Source: Mesorhizobium sp. M4B.F.Ca.ET.058.02.1.1
GTDB taxonomy: Bacteria; Pseudomonadota; Alphaproteobacteria; Rhizobiales; Rhizobiaceae
Direction of reading: 5' to 3'
NCBI RefSeq assembly: GCF_003952505.1
Contig: NZ_CP034450.1
Coordinates: 1,550,001-1,614,000 of the forward strand
Length of the DNA stretch: 64,000 nt
The position numbers and the translations under genes are program-made. Below are positions 48,547-57,720 of the stretch, one piece after another. The number at the start of each line of letters is the position of its first letter. Within the stretch, counting starts at the first letter, position 1. The notes below the pieces were generated by a model. That model was not told the origin of the DNA. It ran no database searches and saw only the letters and a list, made by a program, of their open reading frames with translations.

Positions 48547-48810
48547 TTAAAGCACTGCCGCCGACAACAGCATGACGACGCCCACGCCTATCATCAGCAG
48601 GCCCGGCCAGTTCGGCGATAAGCCAAGGAAGCCCATCCCGCGCCGTCGCGGTTCGAGCGTCGGTCCAGGCGTTGCCAACCTTGAGGCGGAGCGGTCGGCG
48701 GGGGTGCCGAGCGGCGCCGGTTCGCTGAGCCGACCACGCCAGAGCGCCGCGCCAGCCATATAGACAACGCCGGCGACAACGAGCAACGCGCCGATGAGAA
48801 TGACAGCCAT
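48547..48810 (-). CDS. Small two-helix membrane protein
   Basis: An 87-residue protein with N-terminal ('[20 protein letters not shown]') and C-terminal ('PGLLMIGVGVVMLLSAAVL') membrane segments joined by a Pro/Arg-rich loop. ATG 48810 follows TGGAGG. No known domain. The function is unknown. Confidence 0.6.
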   Translation of the reverse strand: MAVILIGALLVVAGVVYMAGAALWRGRLSEPAPLGTPADRSASRLATPGPTLEPRRRGMGFLGLSPNWPGLLMIGVGVVMLLSAAVL

Positions 48811-48914
48811 CTCACCTCCAACTGTTTGAACGCTCTGCAATGAAACGGCCGGCATGCCCGGCGGGTTCCGGCGGCGGCATCCGAGCGCCCCTTCGTGGGA
48901 GATAGCGAGGCGTG

Positions 48915-50120
48915 CTACCCCAGCAGCTTCGCCAGCCTCGGGATCCCCTCGCCGACGGCGCGGCTGTCGGCCAGGGTGAAGCTCAACCGCAGTGTGTTGC
49001 GGCCGGTGCCGTCGGCATGGAAAGCATTGCCCGGCACGAAGGCGACGCGCGCTTCCCTGACCGAGCGGGCAAGCAGCGCCGTGGCGTCAGCGCCCTCGGG
49101 CAGCGTCACCCAGACGAACATGCCGCCATCCGGCCGGCTCCAGGTCACGCCCTCCGGCATGTTGGCCTCGAGCGCGCCGAGCAGGCCGTCGCGGCGGGCG
49201 CGGTAGGCGCCGATCAACTTTTCCACCTGCTGGTCGAAGATCGCCTCGGCGGCGCGATGCATGGCCACCTGGTTGATCGAGGGGCTGTGCAGGTCGGAGG
49301 CCTGCTTCATCAGCACCAGGCGCTCCACCACGCGGCGCGGCGCGCAGACCCAGCCGACGCGCATGCCCGGCGACAGGATCTTCGAGAAGGAGCCGCAATA
49401 AAGGGTGCGGGCATTGTCGATGCCGCCGGAGCGCTGGCAGTCCAGCGCCAGGATCGGCGGCACGCTTTCGCCGTCATAGCGCAGCGCGCGGTAGGCCGCG
49501 TCCTCGATGATCGCGATGTCGAGATCACCGGCAAGGTCGAGCACCGCCTCGCGCTGCTTGACACCCAGCGTCTCGCCGGTCGGGTTGGCGAAATCCGGCA
49601 CCAGATAGGCGAATTTGACCCGCCCGCCGGCGGCCGCCGCGGCTGCGTGATAGGCCGCCGGCGTCATGTTGCCGCCGTCCGGCGTCAGCCGATCGTAGCG
49701 TGGCTCATAGGCGTTGAAGGCCTGCAGCGCACCAAGATAAGTCGGCCAGGTGACGAGTGCCGTGTCGCCCGGCGAGAGAAAGAGCTTGCCGAGATAGTCC
49801 AGCGCCTGCTGAGAGCCGGAGGTGATGAAGATGTTGCCCTCGTCGCAGGCGACGCCGAGCTTGCCCATCTGGCCGGCCAGCCATTTCCTGAGCGGCAGGT
49901 AGCCCTCGCTGACCTGGTACTGCAGGGCCGCGCCCGCCTCCGCGCCGCCGAGCACCGAGGCATAGGCTGCACTGATGGCGTCCGCCGGAAACAGCGCGGG
50001 GTCCGGAATGCCGCCGGCAAAGGAGATGATGTCCGGCTGGTCGAGCAGTTTCAGCAGCTCGCGGATTTCCGACGCCTTCATACGCGAAGCGCGCGACGCC
50101 AACAGGTTCATCAGGGTCAA
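48915..50120 (-). CDS. PLP-dependent aminotransferase, 2-aminoadipate/kynurenine-aminotransferase type
   Basis: A 401-residue fold-type I aminotransferase without a GntR DNA-binding part. 'DIISFAGGIPDPALFPADAI' and 'YLPLRKWLAGQMGKLGV' open the chain; the PLP Lys lies in 'YCGSFSKILSPGMRVGWVCA'; 'VPDFANPTGETLGVKQREAV' is the NPTG motif. The layout is that of LysN/ArAT-like class I aminotransferases. Substrate not fixed. An AGGTCA inverted repeat lies upstream. Confidence 0.92.
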   Translation of the reverse strand: MTLMNLLASRASRMKASEIRELLKLLDQPDIISFAGGIPDPALFPADAISAAYASVLGGAEAGAALQYQVSEGYLPLRKWLAGQMGKLGVACDEGNIFITSGSQQALDYLGKLFLSPGDTALVTWPTYLGALQAFNAYEPRYDRLTPDGGNMTPAAYHAAAAAAGGRVKFAYLVPDFANPTGETLGVKQREAVLDLAGDLDIAIIEDAAYRALRYDGESVPPILALDCQRSGGIDNARTLYCGSFSKILSPGMRVGWVCAPRRVVERLVLMKQASDLHSPSINQVAMHRAAEAIFDQQVEKLIGAYRARRDGLLGALEANMPEGVTWSRPDGGMFVWVTLPEGADATALLARSVREARVAFVPGNAFHADGTGRNTLRLSFTLADSRAVGEGIPRLAKLLG

Positions 50121-50541
50121 GGCCCACCTCCCCGTGGATGGTCAATCTTGCTCGGGCACGATCTCGTCCAAAAGCGGTTCACGCTTTGCGAGATCATGCG
50201 CATTTAGGTCAATGTGGCTGACCTATTATCAGGCTCCCTCGCCGGTTGGAATAGCCAGAATGCCATTCCGCCAGGGAGAAAAGCACATTTTGGCGACCGC
50301 CGATGGAAGACTGTTGTGCCGCATGAGGCCCATTGCAACCGCGTCCACGGCGGGATTGTCGTCATATTAGAATAGGCGCATATTACTGCAACCGAAGCGA
50401 AGCTCCGGTTATGCACCGCCGTTGGCCTTGGCTGCCCAAGGCGGTCCACGGGCCACGTCAAATGTCAGTGAAAGGACAAGCAACCCGGTGCTGCTCAAAC
50501 GATTGAGCGGCCCGAGACATTGTTATCTGGAGGAGATTCCC
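50121..50541. other. Intergenic region between aminotransferase and GYD gene
   Basis: No gene is supported. It holds an AGGTCA-N7-TGACCT dyad at 50206-50224 near the aminotransferase and an AT-rich segment (tattagaataggcgcatatta) near 50370. Confidence 0.4.
50206..50224. promoter_or_regulatory. Candidate operator AGGTCA-N7-TGACCT
   Basis: A perfect 6-bp inverted repeat with a 7-bp centre, 86 bases upstream of the aminotransferase start. The regulator is unknown. Confidence 0.45.
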
Positions 50542-50856
50542 ATGAAGGTCACCGTGTTGGCAAATTATGCACCCCACGCCGCCAAAGGACTGATGCAGGG
50601 CTCGGACCGGCAAGCTGCAGTCAATGCGCTGTTTGAAAGCGTCGGCGGCAAGATGACCGGCTTGATGTTCACGCGTGGCGCTTATGACGTCGTCGTCAAT
50701 GGTGAGGTGCCGGACCAGGCTGCCGGGATGGGCATAGCCCTTGCGGTGCGGGCAAGCGGTTCGTTGAGCGACTTTGTCATCCTCGAAGAACTCGACATGA
50801 AGGCCGTGCTCGCGGCCGCCAACAAGGCCGCGGGCGTCTACAAGCCCGCCGGCTGA
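50542..50856 (+). CDS. GYD-domain protein
   Basis: A 104-residue ferredoxin-like fold protein with the GYD-family pattern: 'VLANYAPHAAKGLMQGSDRQ', 'ALFESVGGKMTGLMFTRGAY', 'DVVVNGEVPDQAAGMGIALA'. The usual GxYD reads GAYD. The family is small, dimeric and of unknown role. ATG 50542 follows GGAGGAG. It is followed after 23 bases by an ABM-like gene, likely the same transcript. Confidence 0.85.
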   Translation: MKVTVLANYAPHAAKGLMQGSDRQAAVNALFESVGGKMTGLMFTRGAYDVVVNGEVPDQAAGMGIALAVRASGSLSDFVILEELDMKAVLAAANKAAGVYKPAG

Positions 50857-50879
50857 TCGCAAACCGATCGGAGGAAACC

Positions 50880-51176
50880 ATGACCGCCTACAATGTCGTG
50901 CGCTTTCGCACCAAGCCAGGCAAGGAACAGGCCTTCGTCGAGAAGCACAAGACCATCGCGCTCAACGCCGCGGGCTTTCGCAAGGGCGCCCTCATCAAGA
51001 CCGGCGAGCGCACATTCTGCTTTGTCGGCGAGTGGAACGACATGGACAGCCTCGCCGCCGCGCGGCCGTCGATGATCGGCATTCTCGACGGGTTCCGCGA
51101 CATGCTTGAAGATCTCGGCGGCGATCTCGGCGTGACCGACCCTGTATCGGGGGAAGTTGTTGCGGACATAAGCTAG
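50880..51176 (+). CDS. ABM-like small protein
   Basis: A 98-residue protein of the dimeric alpha-beta-barrel (antibiotic biosynthesis monooxygenase-like) type: 'YNVVRFRTKPGKEQAFVEKH', 'ERTFCFVGEWNDMDSLAAAR', 'ILDGFRDMLEDLGGDLGVTD'. It lies directly after a GYD gene of similar fold. Catalytic function is not evident. ATG 50880 follows GGAGG. Confidence 0.8.
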   Translation: MTAYNVVRFRTKPGKEQAFVEKHKTIALNAAGFRKGALIKTGERTFCFVGEWNDMDSLAAARPSMIGILDGFRDMLEDLGGDLGVTDPVSGEVVADIS

Positions 51177-52280
51177 GACGCCGCCAGATCGGCGATGGCC
51201 GGGCCGCCAGGCGCCCCGCCGGCATCGTTCGGCTGGACGCGCGGCGGCATGTCGTTCGCTGCGCGTAGACCTCGCAGCCTTAGAGCGGTTCAGCCTTTTG
51301 CTGCAACCACCGAACCGCTCCAAGCATTTGTTCTCACGGACGGTAGACCGCTGTTCCTGGAACTGCTTCAGAAGGGCAACCGTATCTCGTATGGCTGGAC
51401 CGGTTCCGGACAGCTTTGGGCCGAGTGCGGCCAGTTGATGTCCTTCCGGGTTTCCGGGGGCAAGTCGTTCAATGCACGCATTGTGTGTTTGTGCCTGGAG
51501 GCGCGCTTGAGAGCGGCTACAAGCCTGCGAAGGCTTTTCAACATTGATATCCTCCGTATCGTAGCGGCGGAACGGGCAGTGTTGCCCTGTCACGCGACGC
51601 CAGTTTTGCGCCGCATGTGTATCCGACCGATTTCACGAGAACGGTGAAAGGCTTCACAAAAAGGCGCCGAGACGAAACATTTGCATGCAAATTAATTTGC
51701 GGCATCCGGCCGCGGCTGGCGTGCCACTTGGGATATCCAACACTTAGGCCGTCGGTTGAAGCGTTGATTCACCTGCTGGCGGGCGCGCCCTCATATCTCC
51801 GGTGCCTGCACATCCGAGCCGGTTTGCCGGTGGTCTGGTAGCCAATCATGTTGGCCGGGTTCGGCATGTCGTTTCTTGATGGCGCCGCAACCGGCGATCG
51901 CCATTTTCGCGCCAAGGTGGCAACTCTGGAGCTCGAATCCGCAAAATCACGCCAGCCTATTCCGCTATCGCGGAAGTTCCGCTTCGTTGCCGATATGCGA
52001 TGGTGTTTTCGCGGCGGTACGAGCCGCCCTGGTCGACGCGGGCCCGAAAGCACCCCAACATGCGCCCCCGCGGCCCCGTCGACCACGGCCGGCTCTCTCC
52101 AGAACGACCCTGCGCCATCGGCATGGCGCGGTTCGTGAAGGTTTTGGTTGCGCTTGGTTCCCGGAATGTCCACTGGACGTTCCGCAATATTATCCAATTC
52201 GAAAATGCCAAGGGCAACAGTGACGGCATTAAGTGGTGGCAGCCCCCCGCTCCGCCGGCTGAGATATTGATAACATGCCC
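51177..52280. other. 1.1-kb region without supported genes
   Basis: Open frames on both strands are Arg/Pro/His-rich and lack coding character. A degenerate palindromic element is seen near 51282-51375: agcggttcagcc ... cgaaccgct, then a gacggtagaccgctgttcctggaac block that matches the repeat family at 16.1 and 57.7 kb. The rest may be remnants of lost genes. Confidence 0.5.
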
Positions 52281-52769
52281 TCAGCCGGCGGAGCCGCCCG
52301 TTGCGAAGGAGCCCGTCGTGAAGGCTTGGGCAAACTCGGCCGTCAGTTCGCCATACTCCTCCATCGCAGGCAGCGCCGCGTAGCTGTGCACCGCGGGCGT
52401 CTTCGCCCAGGGCAGTTTCTCGCTGGTCCAGGTCTCGACGAAGGGCGTGAACCAGCCTGGATCGTCGAGCATGGTCGGGCGCAGATTGACGAACCAGTCG
52501 AGCCCCTCAGGCCGGGTGAACATCCAGCTCATGCAATGCGGGCAGAAATAGTGCCGCGAGGCGATGTGCAGCCCGCCGATCACTGGCTCGCCTTGGGTAA
52601 CTTCGAAGGCCTCGTCGGGGATCGCCGCGCTCAGCGAATAGGCGCTGGCCGACATACGCTGGCAGCCGGTGCAATGGCAGGCCATGGTCAGCAGCGGCGG
52701 CGCGGTGATCTTCAGGCGAACACGACCACAGCGGCATCCACCTACGGCGGGCAGGTTGAGGCTTGGCAT
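52281..52769 (-). CDS. GFA-family (glutathione-dependent formaldehyde-activating-like) zinc protein
   Basis: A 162-residue protein with the GFA zinc motifs: 'GGCRCGRVRL', 'ACHCTGCQRMSASAYSLSA' and 'YFCPHCMSWMF'. The family is named for formaldehyde-glutathione activation, but most members have unknown reactions. ATG 52769 is used. It stands next to an isochorismatase-type gene on the same strand, 51 bases away. Confidence 0.9.
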   Translation of the reverse strand: MPSLNLPAVGGCRCGRVRLKITAPPLLTMACHCTGCQRMSASAYSLSAAIPDEAFEVTQGEPVIGGLHIASRHYFCPHCMSWMFTRPEGLDWFVNLRPTMLDDPGWFTPFVETWTSEKLPWAKTPAVHSYAALPAMEEYGELTAEFAQAFTTGSFATGGSAG

Positions 52770-52820
52770 GGTGAGGTCTCCCCGGGTTGGCTGAGGGGCG
52801 CTTCCCTTCCGGGAGAGGGT

Positions 52821-53363
52821 TCAGCGTCCGCTCAGCGCCTCCGCCGTCGCCAGTTTCGCGCCGGCCTCTTCGAAAGCCACATTGTGGCGGGCAATGATTT
52901 CGGCCGCGCTCTCGGCAGGGGTGTCGAGCGTCGAGTGCGCGTCGGACACCACGGTCACGCCGAGGCCGCGCGCCATCGCGCCCTTCACGGTCGCCGCAAC
53001 GCAGAAGTCGCTCTGCGCGCCGAGCAGGATGACCGCGCCCGCGCCCTGGCCGGCTACCCATTCGCCAAGCGCGGCATTGGAGAAGGCATCGCCGACCGTC
53101 TTGCCGAAGGTCGGTTCGTCGCCGGCCTGGCCGAGCCCCGGCCATACCGGCCAGCCGCTGGCGCCCGGCGCCAGCGGATCGCCTTGCGGGCCGTCATGGC
53201 GGATGAAGGCGACCTTGCGGCCGGATTCTCGCGCCCAGTCGATCACCGCGCGGGCGCGGGCGACGATGCCTTCGGCATCATGGATCGGCGGCTCGAAGCG
53301 GCCGTCGAACATGCCGGTCTGGAGATCGATGACAATGAGCGGGGCGAGGCTGGATTCTGGCAT
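52821..53363 (-). CDS. Isochorismatase-family cysteine hydrolase
   Basis: A 180-residue enzyme. Triad: Asp in 'VIDLQTGMFDG', Lys in 'TFGKTVGDAF', Cys in 'LLGAQSDFCVAATVKGAMAR'. Relatives cleave amides such as nicotinamide, N-carbamoylsarcosine or ureidoacrylate. ATG 53363 starts the recognisable fold; the upstream frame to 53462 overlaps a palindromic element. It is close to an amidase gene, suggesting amide catabolism. Confidence 0.9.
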   Translation of the reverse strand: MPESSLAPLIVIDLQTGMFDGRFEPPIHDAEGIVARARAVIDWARESGRKVAFIRHDGPQGDPLAPGASGWPVWPGLGQAGDEPTFGKTVGDAFSNAALGEWVAGQGAGAVILLGAQSDFCVAATVKGAMARGLGVTVVSDAHSTLDTPAESAAEIIARHNVAFEEAGAKLATAEALSGR

Positions 53364-53489
53364 GGGCGCGAAGATAGCGTGAGGGTTCGGAGGGTCAAGG
53401 ATGGATGCTTCACCCGAAGGCGGAGATTGGCGAAAGCGGCGGTGCCAACTGATCTCCCCCACAAGGGGGAAGATTGGCAGCTTCAGCCC

Positions 53490-55508
53490 TCATCCTATCC
53501 CGCCGGTCACCGCATGGGCCCCGGCGGTGCGCCCATCCGGCAGCCGCACCACGGCCGTGACGATCGAGCCGTAGGAGCCGCGCCAGACGCTGTGGATACC
53601 CTGATGCGTGGCGGCGGGCACGGACACGCGGCCGATGTAACGATTGCCGTCATGCCGCATCGCCACCGGCTCGCCGTTGACGTGAACCTTGACGTTTGCC
53701 CCATCGGCAGCGCCGGCATCCAGCGTGACGACGATCTCGTCGGTGTCGCCGGCAGGAATGGTCTCGGCGGTGAGGTTCACGGCGAATGGCGTCTCACCGG
53801 GCTGGGCCGAAGCGGCGTTGCCCTTCCCGCCCGCTAAAACATCATCCGCCAGCGCCGGCGTGCGCGGCGGGACGGTGCGGCGCTGCGTGGCGCGCTCGTA
53901 GTCGCCGGCCATCGAGAGCAGCGCCACATCGTCATAGGCCTTGCCGGCGAAGGTCAGCCCGACCGGCATGCCGATGTCGGCCATGGTGCCCATCGGCACG
54001 GTGACGGTCGGGATGCCGAGATGTCGCCACACCAGATTGCCATTGGCGACCCAGGTGCCGTTGCGCCAGGCCAGCAGCGCAGAGGCTTCGTTGACGTCGG
54101 CATCGGCCGGGCCGACATCGGCAGCGGCGGGCAGCACCACGGCGTCGAGGCTGTTGGCGTCCAGCCAGTCCTCGAAATCGACGCACCGCGTTTGCTCCAG
54201 CCCCTCGAGGCCGGCCTGCATTGTCGGGATGCGCTCGAACGGCGTCACACCCTGCTTCGCCCGCTCGACATATTCGGCGAGGTCGAAGCCGTCGTCGCCA
54301 TAGCGGTCGGGCAGCGCGCCCGGCGGCTGCGGGAAGATTTTTGCGCCGTCGACCGAGGCGAGATCGGGAATCGCCGGATCGGCGTTGGCGCGCAAAAAAT
54401 CGTCCCAGGACCAGATGCAAAGGTCCCAGATCTCGCGGGCGGGGAAATCCTCAGGCACCAGCCCGCGCTCAACCATGGCCTTCGCGCCGGGACGGTCGCG
54501 CTCATAGTTGGAGACGACGGGGAAGTCGACCTCGACCACCTCGGCGCCGAGTGCTTCGAGGTCGGCCGCGGCCTGCCGCCAGAGGTCGAGCACCGAGGCG
54601 CGCGTCTCGATCGGCTTTGCTGCTTGCGCGTCGCGGCCGACATACATTCTGGGCACGCCGAGCCGCTTGCCCTCGAGCGCACCCGCCAGTGCCAACCCGG
54701 CGTAGCTCGCCGGCCTCAGCGCCGAGGCTTTCGGGATCGGCACCCAGGGCTGCATGCGCCAGAGGTCGCCGCGCGTTTCGGCATCGTCGGCGACGATCAC
54801 GTCGAGCAGTTCCAGCATGTCGGCGACGGAGCGCGTATGCGGCACCACCACGTCCATGGTCGGCACCAATGGCCAGTTGCCGCGCACCGAAATAATGCCG
54901 CGCGAGGGCGTGTAGGCGACCAGCGCGTTGTTGGAGGCCGGCGCGCGGCCGGACGACCAGGTTTCCTCGCCGAGGCCGAAAGCGGCGAAGCTGGCGGCCG
55001 TCGCTGTGCCCGAGCCATTGGAGGAACCGGAGCCGAAAGCAGCGGTCAGATAATCCGCATTGTAAGGGCTCTCGGCGCGGCCATAGACGCCGCGCTGCAT
55101 GCCGCCATTGGCCATCGGCGGCATGTTGGTGAGACCGACCAGCACCGCGCCCGCCGCGCGCAGGCGCGCTATGGTGAAGGCGTCTTCATTGGCGACGAGT
55201 TGTTCGAAGGCGGGCGAGCCGGCGGCGACCGTCAGGCCCCTCACCTTGTAGCTGTCCTTGGCGGTGTAGGAGATGCCGTCGAGCGGCCCGAGTGTTTTGC
55301 CCTCACGCCGCCGTCGGTCGGAAGCCGCCGCGTCCGCGAACAGGTCGGGGTTGAGCACCGGTACGGCGTTGAGCGCGATGCCGTGGCGGTCGTAGCGCGC
55401 GATACGCCGCAAGTAAGCGCCGACCAGTTCGACGCTGGTGACGGTGCCGTCCTCCAGCGCGCGGCGCAGGTCGGCGATCGAGGCTTCGACGAGGTGGAGG
55501 TCGGGCAT
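53490..55508 (-). CDS. Amidase-signature enzyme with C-terminal beta domain
   Basis: A 672-residue protein. The amidase core (residues 1-540) has the Lys of the triad in 'ISYTAKDSYKVRGL' and the Ser-rich loop 'FGSGSSNGSGTATAASFAAF', with the acyl-Ser expected in 'GLGEETWSSGRAPAS'. Residues about 565-665 ('DEIVVTLDAGAADGANVKVH', 'GRVSVPAATHQGIHSVWRGS') form an extra beta-sandwich-like domain, so it is about 150 residues longer than usual amidases. No signal peptide. It hydrolyses an unknown amide. Confidence 0.9.
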   Translation of the reverse strand: MPDLHLVEASIADLRRALEDGTVTSVELVGAYLRRIARYDRHGIALNAVPVLNPDLFADAAASDRRRREGKTLGPLDGISYTAKDSYKVRGLTVAAGSPAFEQLVANEDAFTIARLRAAGAVLVGLTNMPPMANGGMQRGVYGRAESPYNADYLTAAFGSGSSNGSGTATAASFAAFGLGEETWSSGRAPASNNALVAYTPSRGIISVRGNWPLVPTMDVVVPHTRSVADMLELLDVIVADDAETRGDLWRMQPWVPIPKASALRPASYAGLALAGALEGKRLGVPRMYVGRDAQAAKPIETRASVLDLWRQAAADLEALGAEVVEVDFPVVSNYERDRPGAKAMVERGLVPEDFPAREIWDLCIWSWDDFLRANADPAIPDLASVDGAKIFPQPPGALPDRYGDDGFDLAEYVERAKQGVTPFERIPTMQAGLEGLEQTRCVDFEDWLDANSLDAVVLPAAADVGPADADVNEASALLAWRNGTWVANGNLVWRHLGIPTVTVPMGTMADIGMPVGLTFAGKAYDDVALLSMAGDYERATQRRTVPPRTPALADDVLAGGKGNAASAQPGETPFAVNLTAETIPAGDTDEIVVTLDAGAADGANVKVHVNGEPVAMRHDGNRYIGRVSVPAATHQGIHSVWRGSYGSIVTAVVRLPDGRTAGAHAVTGGIG

Positions 55509-55613
55509 GGTGAATTGCGGCTCGTCATGTTCATTGCTGCATAGCAGGCATACATATGCAGGTCGCGTTCCGTCACACCAGAGGGGGTGCCTAGGCGCCG
55601 AGCTGCGAAGCGA

Positions 55614-57203
55614 TCACTCCGGCGCGCCCGCGAACAGCACCACCCCCTCGCCGCCGGCCGCCGGCCAGTCGCGGATGGTGCGGTCGTAGCCGCCGGTGAG
55701 CAGCGTGCCGTCGGCGGCGAAGGCGACCGCGTAGATCGGGCCGGTGCCGGGGTCGAACTCGGCGATCTGGTCGCCGGTGTCCATGTTCCAGATGCGCGCC
55801 GTGCCGTCGAGCGAGACCGATGCAAGCCGCTTGCCGTCGGGGGACAGCGCGATTTCATAGACGGTGCCGGAATGGCCTTCGAAGCGGCGCACTTCCCTGA
55901 AGCTGTCGAGGTCCCAGAGCTTGATCGTGTAGTCGCCGCTGCCGGTCACCGCATGGTGCCCGTCAGCGGTGAAGACGGCGCCATAGGCGCCCTGCTCGTG
56001 CCCGTGCCAGCTGCGCAGTTGCTTGCCCGAAACAATGTCCCAGAGTTTCAGCTCGCCATCGATGCTGCCCGACAGGGCTTTCGTGCCGTCGGGCGAGACG
56101 GCGACCGCGCTCACCGACCAGTCATGGCCGGGCAGTACATGCAGCACACCACCCTTTTCGAGATTCCAGACGATGACGGCACCGGTGTCGTGGCCGCTGA
56201 CGGCCAGCCTGCCGTCGGAGCTGATCGCCAGGTTCCTGGCACCGCCGTTCTGGCCCGCGGAAAAGACGTGCAGCACAGCGCCGTCGGCAAGCTTCCGCAG
56301 CACGATCTCGCCGTCGTCGCTGGCGGTCAGCGCGCTTTTGCCGTCGGGCATGAACAGCGCCGTGCGCGCCATGTCCTTGTGCTCACCCAGATTGCGGATC
56401 AGCCGCTTGCCGTCGATGTCCCAGAGCTTGATCATGCGGTCGGTGCTGGCGCTCATGATCTCGCGCCCGTCTTGCGAGACCGCCAGCCAGACAACGGCGT
56501 CGCGATGGCCCTCAGCCTGGGTCGGCAGCGGCGGCGGCGCGGGCGGCAGCGGAGCTACGGTCTCGGGCGGCGGGGCCGTCGCGGGTGGCGGTGCCAGTTG
56601 CGGTGGCGAAGGAGCCTCGGGTGGGGCGGCGGGAGGCGCCAGCGCGGTCTTCGGCGGCTCGGCCGGCGCGGCAGGCGGCGAAGCCGGCACGGCCGGACTT
56701 GCCGGCGTTGGCTCAGCCGCAGGCGGCGTCTTTACCGCCTGCTCCGGTGGCGCCGGCGCTAGAACCAGCTCCGCCGGCGGCGTTGCGAGGGCCGGCGGAG
56801 CGCTGGCGACATCCTGTCCGCCCTTCGGTTCGTTCGCCACCTCGCCGCCCCGCCAAGGCTGGTCGGCGAGCAGCGCCAGCACAGTGACCGCCGGCAGGAC
56901 CTGGAAGACGCGCCTGAGATGCGGCCGGCCCAGATCCCGCACCTCCGCCGCGCGGCCGAACAGCGGCGCTCCGGCCTGATGCGCCGGCCGTCCCGGCAAA
57001 AGACCGGCAAGGAACAGCAACGCGCCGACCACCAGAGCGAGCGCCGCCACCAGGAAGCCGGTCAGCCGCATCGAGGCGGAATCGGCCAGCGGATGAGCGA
57101 GGCTCTCGGCTCCGGTGGCCAGAAACGGCCAGGCATGCATCACGCAGGCGATGGCCGCCGCCAGTAGGAGGAGCGAGAGCAGCCTGTCGATCGTTCTGTT
57201 CAT
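55614..57203 (-). CDS. Membrane-anchored WD40-repeat protein
   Basis: A 529-residue protein. Two N-terminal transmembrane helices (LLSLLLLAAAIACVMHAWPF and LTGFLVAALALVVGALLFLA) and a third hydrophobic stretch (~103-113) precede a ~120-residue Pro/Ala-rich linker. About seven WD40 blades follow (residues ~230-525), for example 'GHDWSVSAVAVSPDGTKALS', 'GHEQGAYGAVFTADGHHAVT', 'GHSGTVYEIALSPDGKRLAS'. It is a scaffold, probably displaying the propeller in the periplasm or cytoplasm beside the membrane. No partner is evident; two small leader-peptide genes lie just upstream on the other strand. Confidence 0.9.
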   Translation of the reverse strand: MNRTIDRLLSLLLLAAAIACVMHAWPFLATGAESLAHPLADSASMRLTGFLVAALALVVGALLFLAGLLPGRPAHQAGAPLFGRAAEVRDLGRPHLRRVFQVLPAVTVLALLADQPWRGGEVANEPKGGQDVASAPPALATPPAELVLAPAPPEQAVKTPPAAEPTPASPAVPASPPAAPAEPPKTALAPPAAPPEAPSPPQLAPPPATAPPPETVAPLPPAPPPLPTQAEGHRDAVVWLAVSQDGREIMSASTDRMIKLWDIDGKRLIRNLGEHKDMARTALFMPDGKSALTASDDGEIVLRKLADGAVLHVFSAGQNGGARNLAISSDGRLAVSGHDTGAVIVWNLEKGGVLHVLPGHDWSVSAVAVSPDGTKALSGSIDGELKLWDIVSGKQLRSWHGHEQGAYGAVFTADGHHAVTGSGDYTIKLWDLDSFREVRRFEGHSGTVYEIALSPDGKRLASVSLDGTARIWNMDTGDQIAEFDPGTGPIYAVAFAADGTLLTGGYDRTIRDWPAAGGEGVVLFAGAPE

Positions 57204-57445
57204 AGGATGCCCCCACCCTTCTTCTCATATCGGTATCCTAGCCCAGCTTCCCGCGCTGGCTAAGTGTCGGAAATCACACGCGCGGGAATAAATCCGTGAT
57301 CCCCTCGGCAAAGCAGTGCGCTTATCCGGCAGACCTTCGCGCCAGGGATGTGACTATCCGGATGCACGCAGTGTACATCAGCCGTCATGGTTGACAGGAG
57401 ACGAGGGTCTGACATCATCCTTCGTGGATTAATGGAGAGTTGGAT

Positions 57446-57541
57446 ATGAAGAAGACCTACGAGAGGCTGGCCCTGCTCAAGAAGGACAGGCTTTCGGCGG
57501 TGACGGCGCGCAACGGCGGATCCACTCCCCTCCCGCGGTGA
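57446..57541 (+). CDS. Lasso-type RiPP leader-like peptide, copy A
   Basis: A 31-residue frame: MKKTYERLALLKKDRLSAVT, then ARNGGSTPLPR. Ribosome site GGAG lies 9 bases before ATG. It aligns with the second peptide at 57611 over the whole leader (MKKTYE-x2-x-L-x-KKDRLSA-[VI]-TA). Y-x2-x-x-L and a Thr two residues before the putative core follow lasso leader rules, except Leu in place of Pro at position 8. The tail has no Asp/Glu, so a lasso ring is not possible. No modification or protease genes lie nearby in this window. Confidence 0.65.
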   Translation: MKKTYERLALLKKDRLSAVTARNGGSTPLPR

Positions 57542-57610
57542 TTTCAGCCCGGCTGGCGCCTTGAGCATCATGGCGTTGGCCGGATTTGACATTGTATCGG
57601 AGCCCCTGAA

Positions 57611-57703
57611 ATGAAGAAAACCTATGAGAAGCCGGTTCTGGTGAAGAAGGACAGGCTTTCGGCGATCACCGCCAACGGCGCGGGCTCGAACAACCTGATC
57701 TGA
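57611..57703 (+). CDS. Lasso-type RiPP leader-like peptide, copy B
   Basis: A 30-residue frame: MKKTYEKPVLVKKDRLSAIT, then ANGAGSNNLI. Y5-x2-P8-x-L10 and Thr20 match the lasso-precursor leader recognised by B1-type (PqqD-like) proteins. GGAG lies 8 bases ahead of ATG. The putative 9-10-residue core (A)NGAGSNNLI has no acidic residue, so a classic lasso macrolactam cannot form. Copy B keeps the leader and varies the tail relative to copy A, the pattern expected of a duplicated precursor gene. Function is inferred from the motif only. Confidence 0.7.
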   Translation: MKKTYEKPVLVKKDRLSAITANGAGSNNLI

Positions 57704-57720
57704 TCCCTCGCCGGCTCTCC

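Noticed and set aside
51195-52223. Several frames of 90-150 codons in the 51.2-52.2 kb gap
   Set aside because: Arg/Pro/His-rich composition, overlapping frames on both strands, no ribosome sites and no recognisable motifs.
54021-55544. Plus-strand frame opposite the amidase
   Set aside because: Shadow of a high-GC gene; no domain-like pattern and no ribosome site.
57446-57703. Canonical lasso peptide gene cluster
   Set aside because: The leader fits, but neither core has an Asp or Glu for ring closure and no cyclase, protease or PqqD-like gene is in the window. I therefore report leader-like peptides only.
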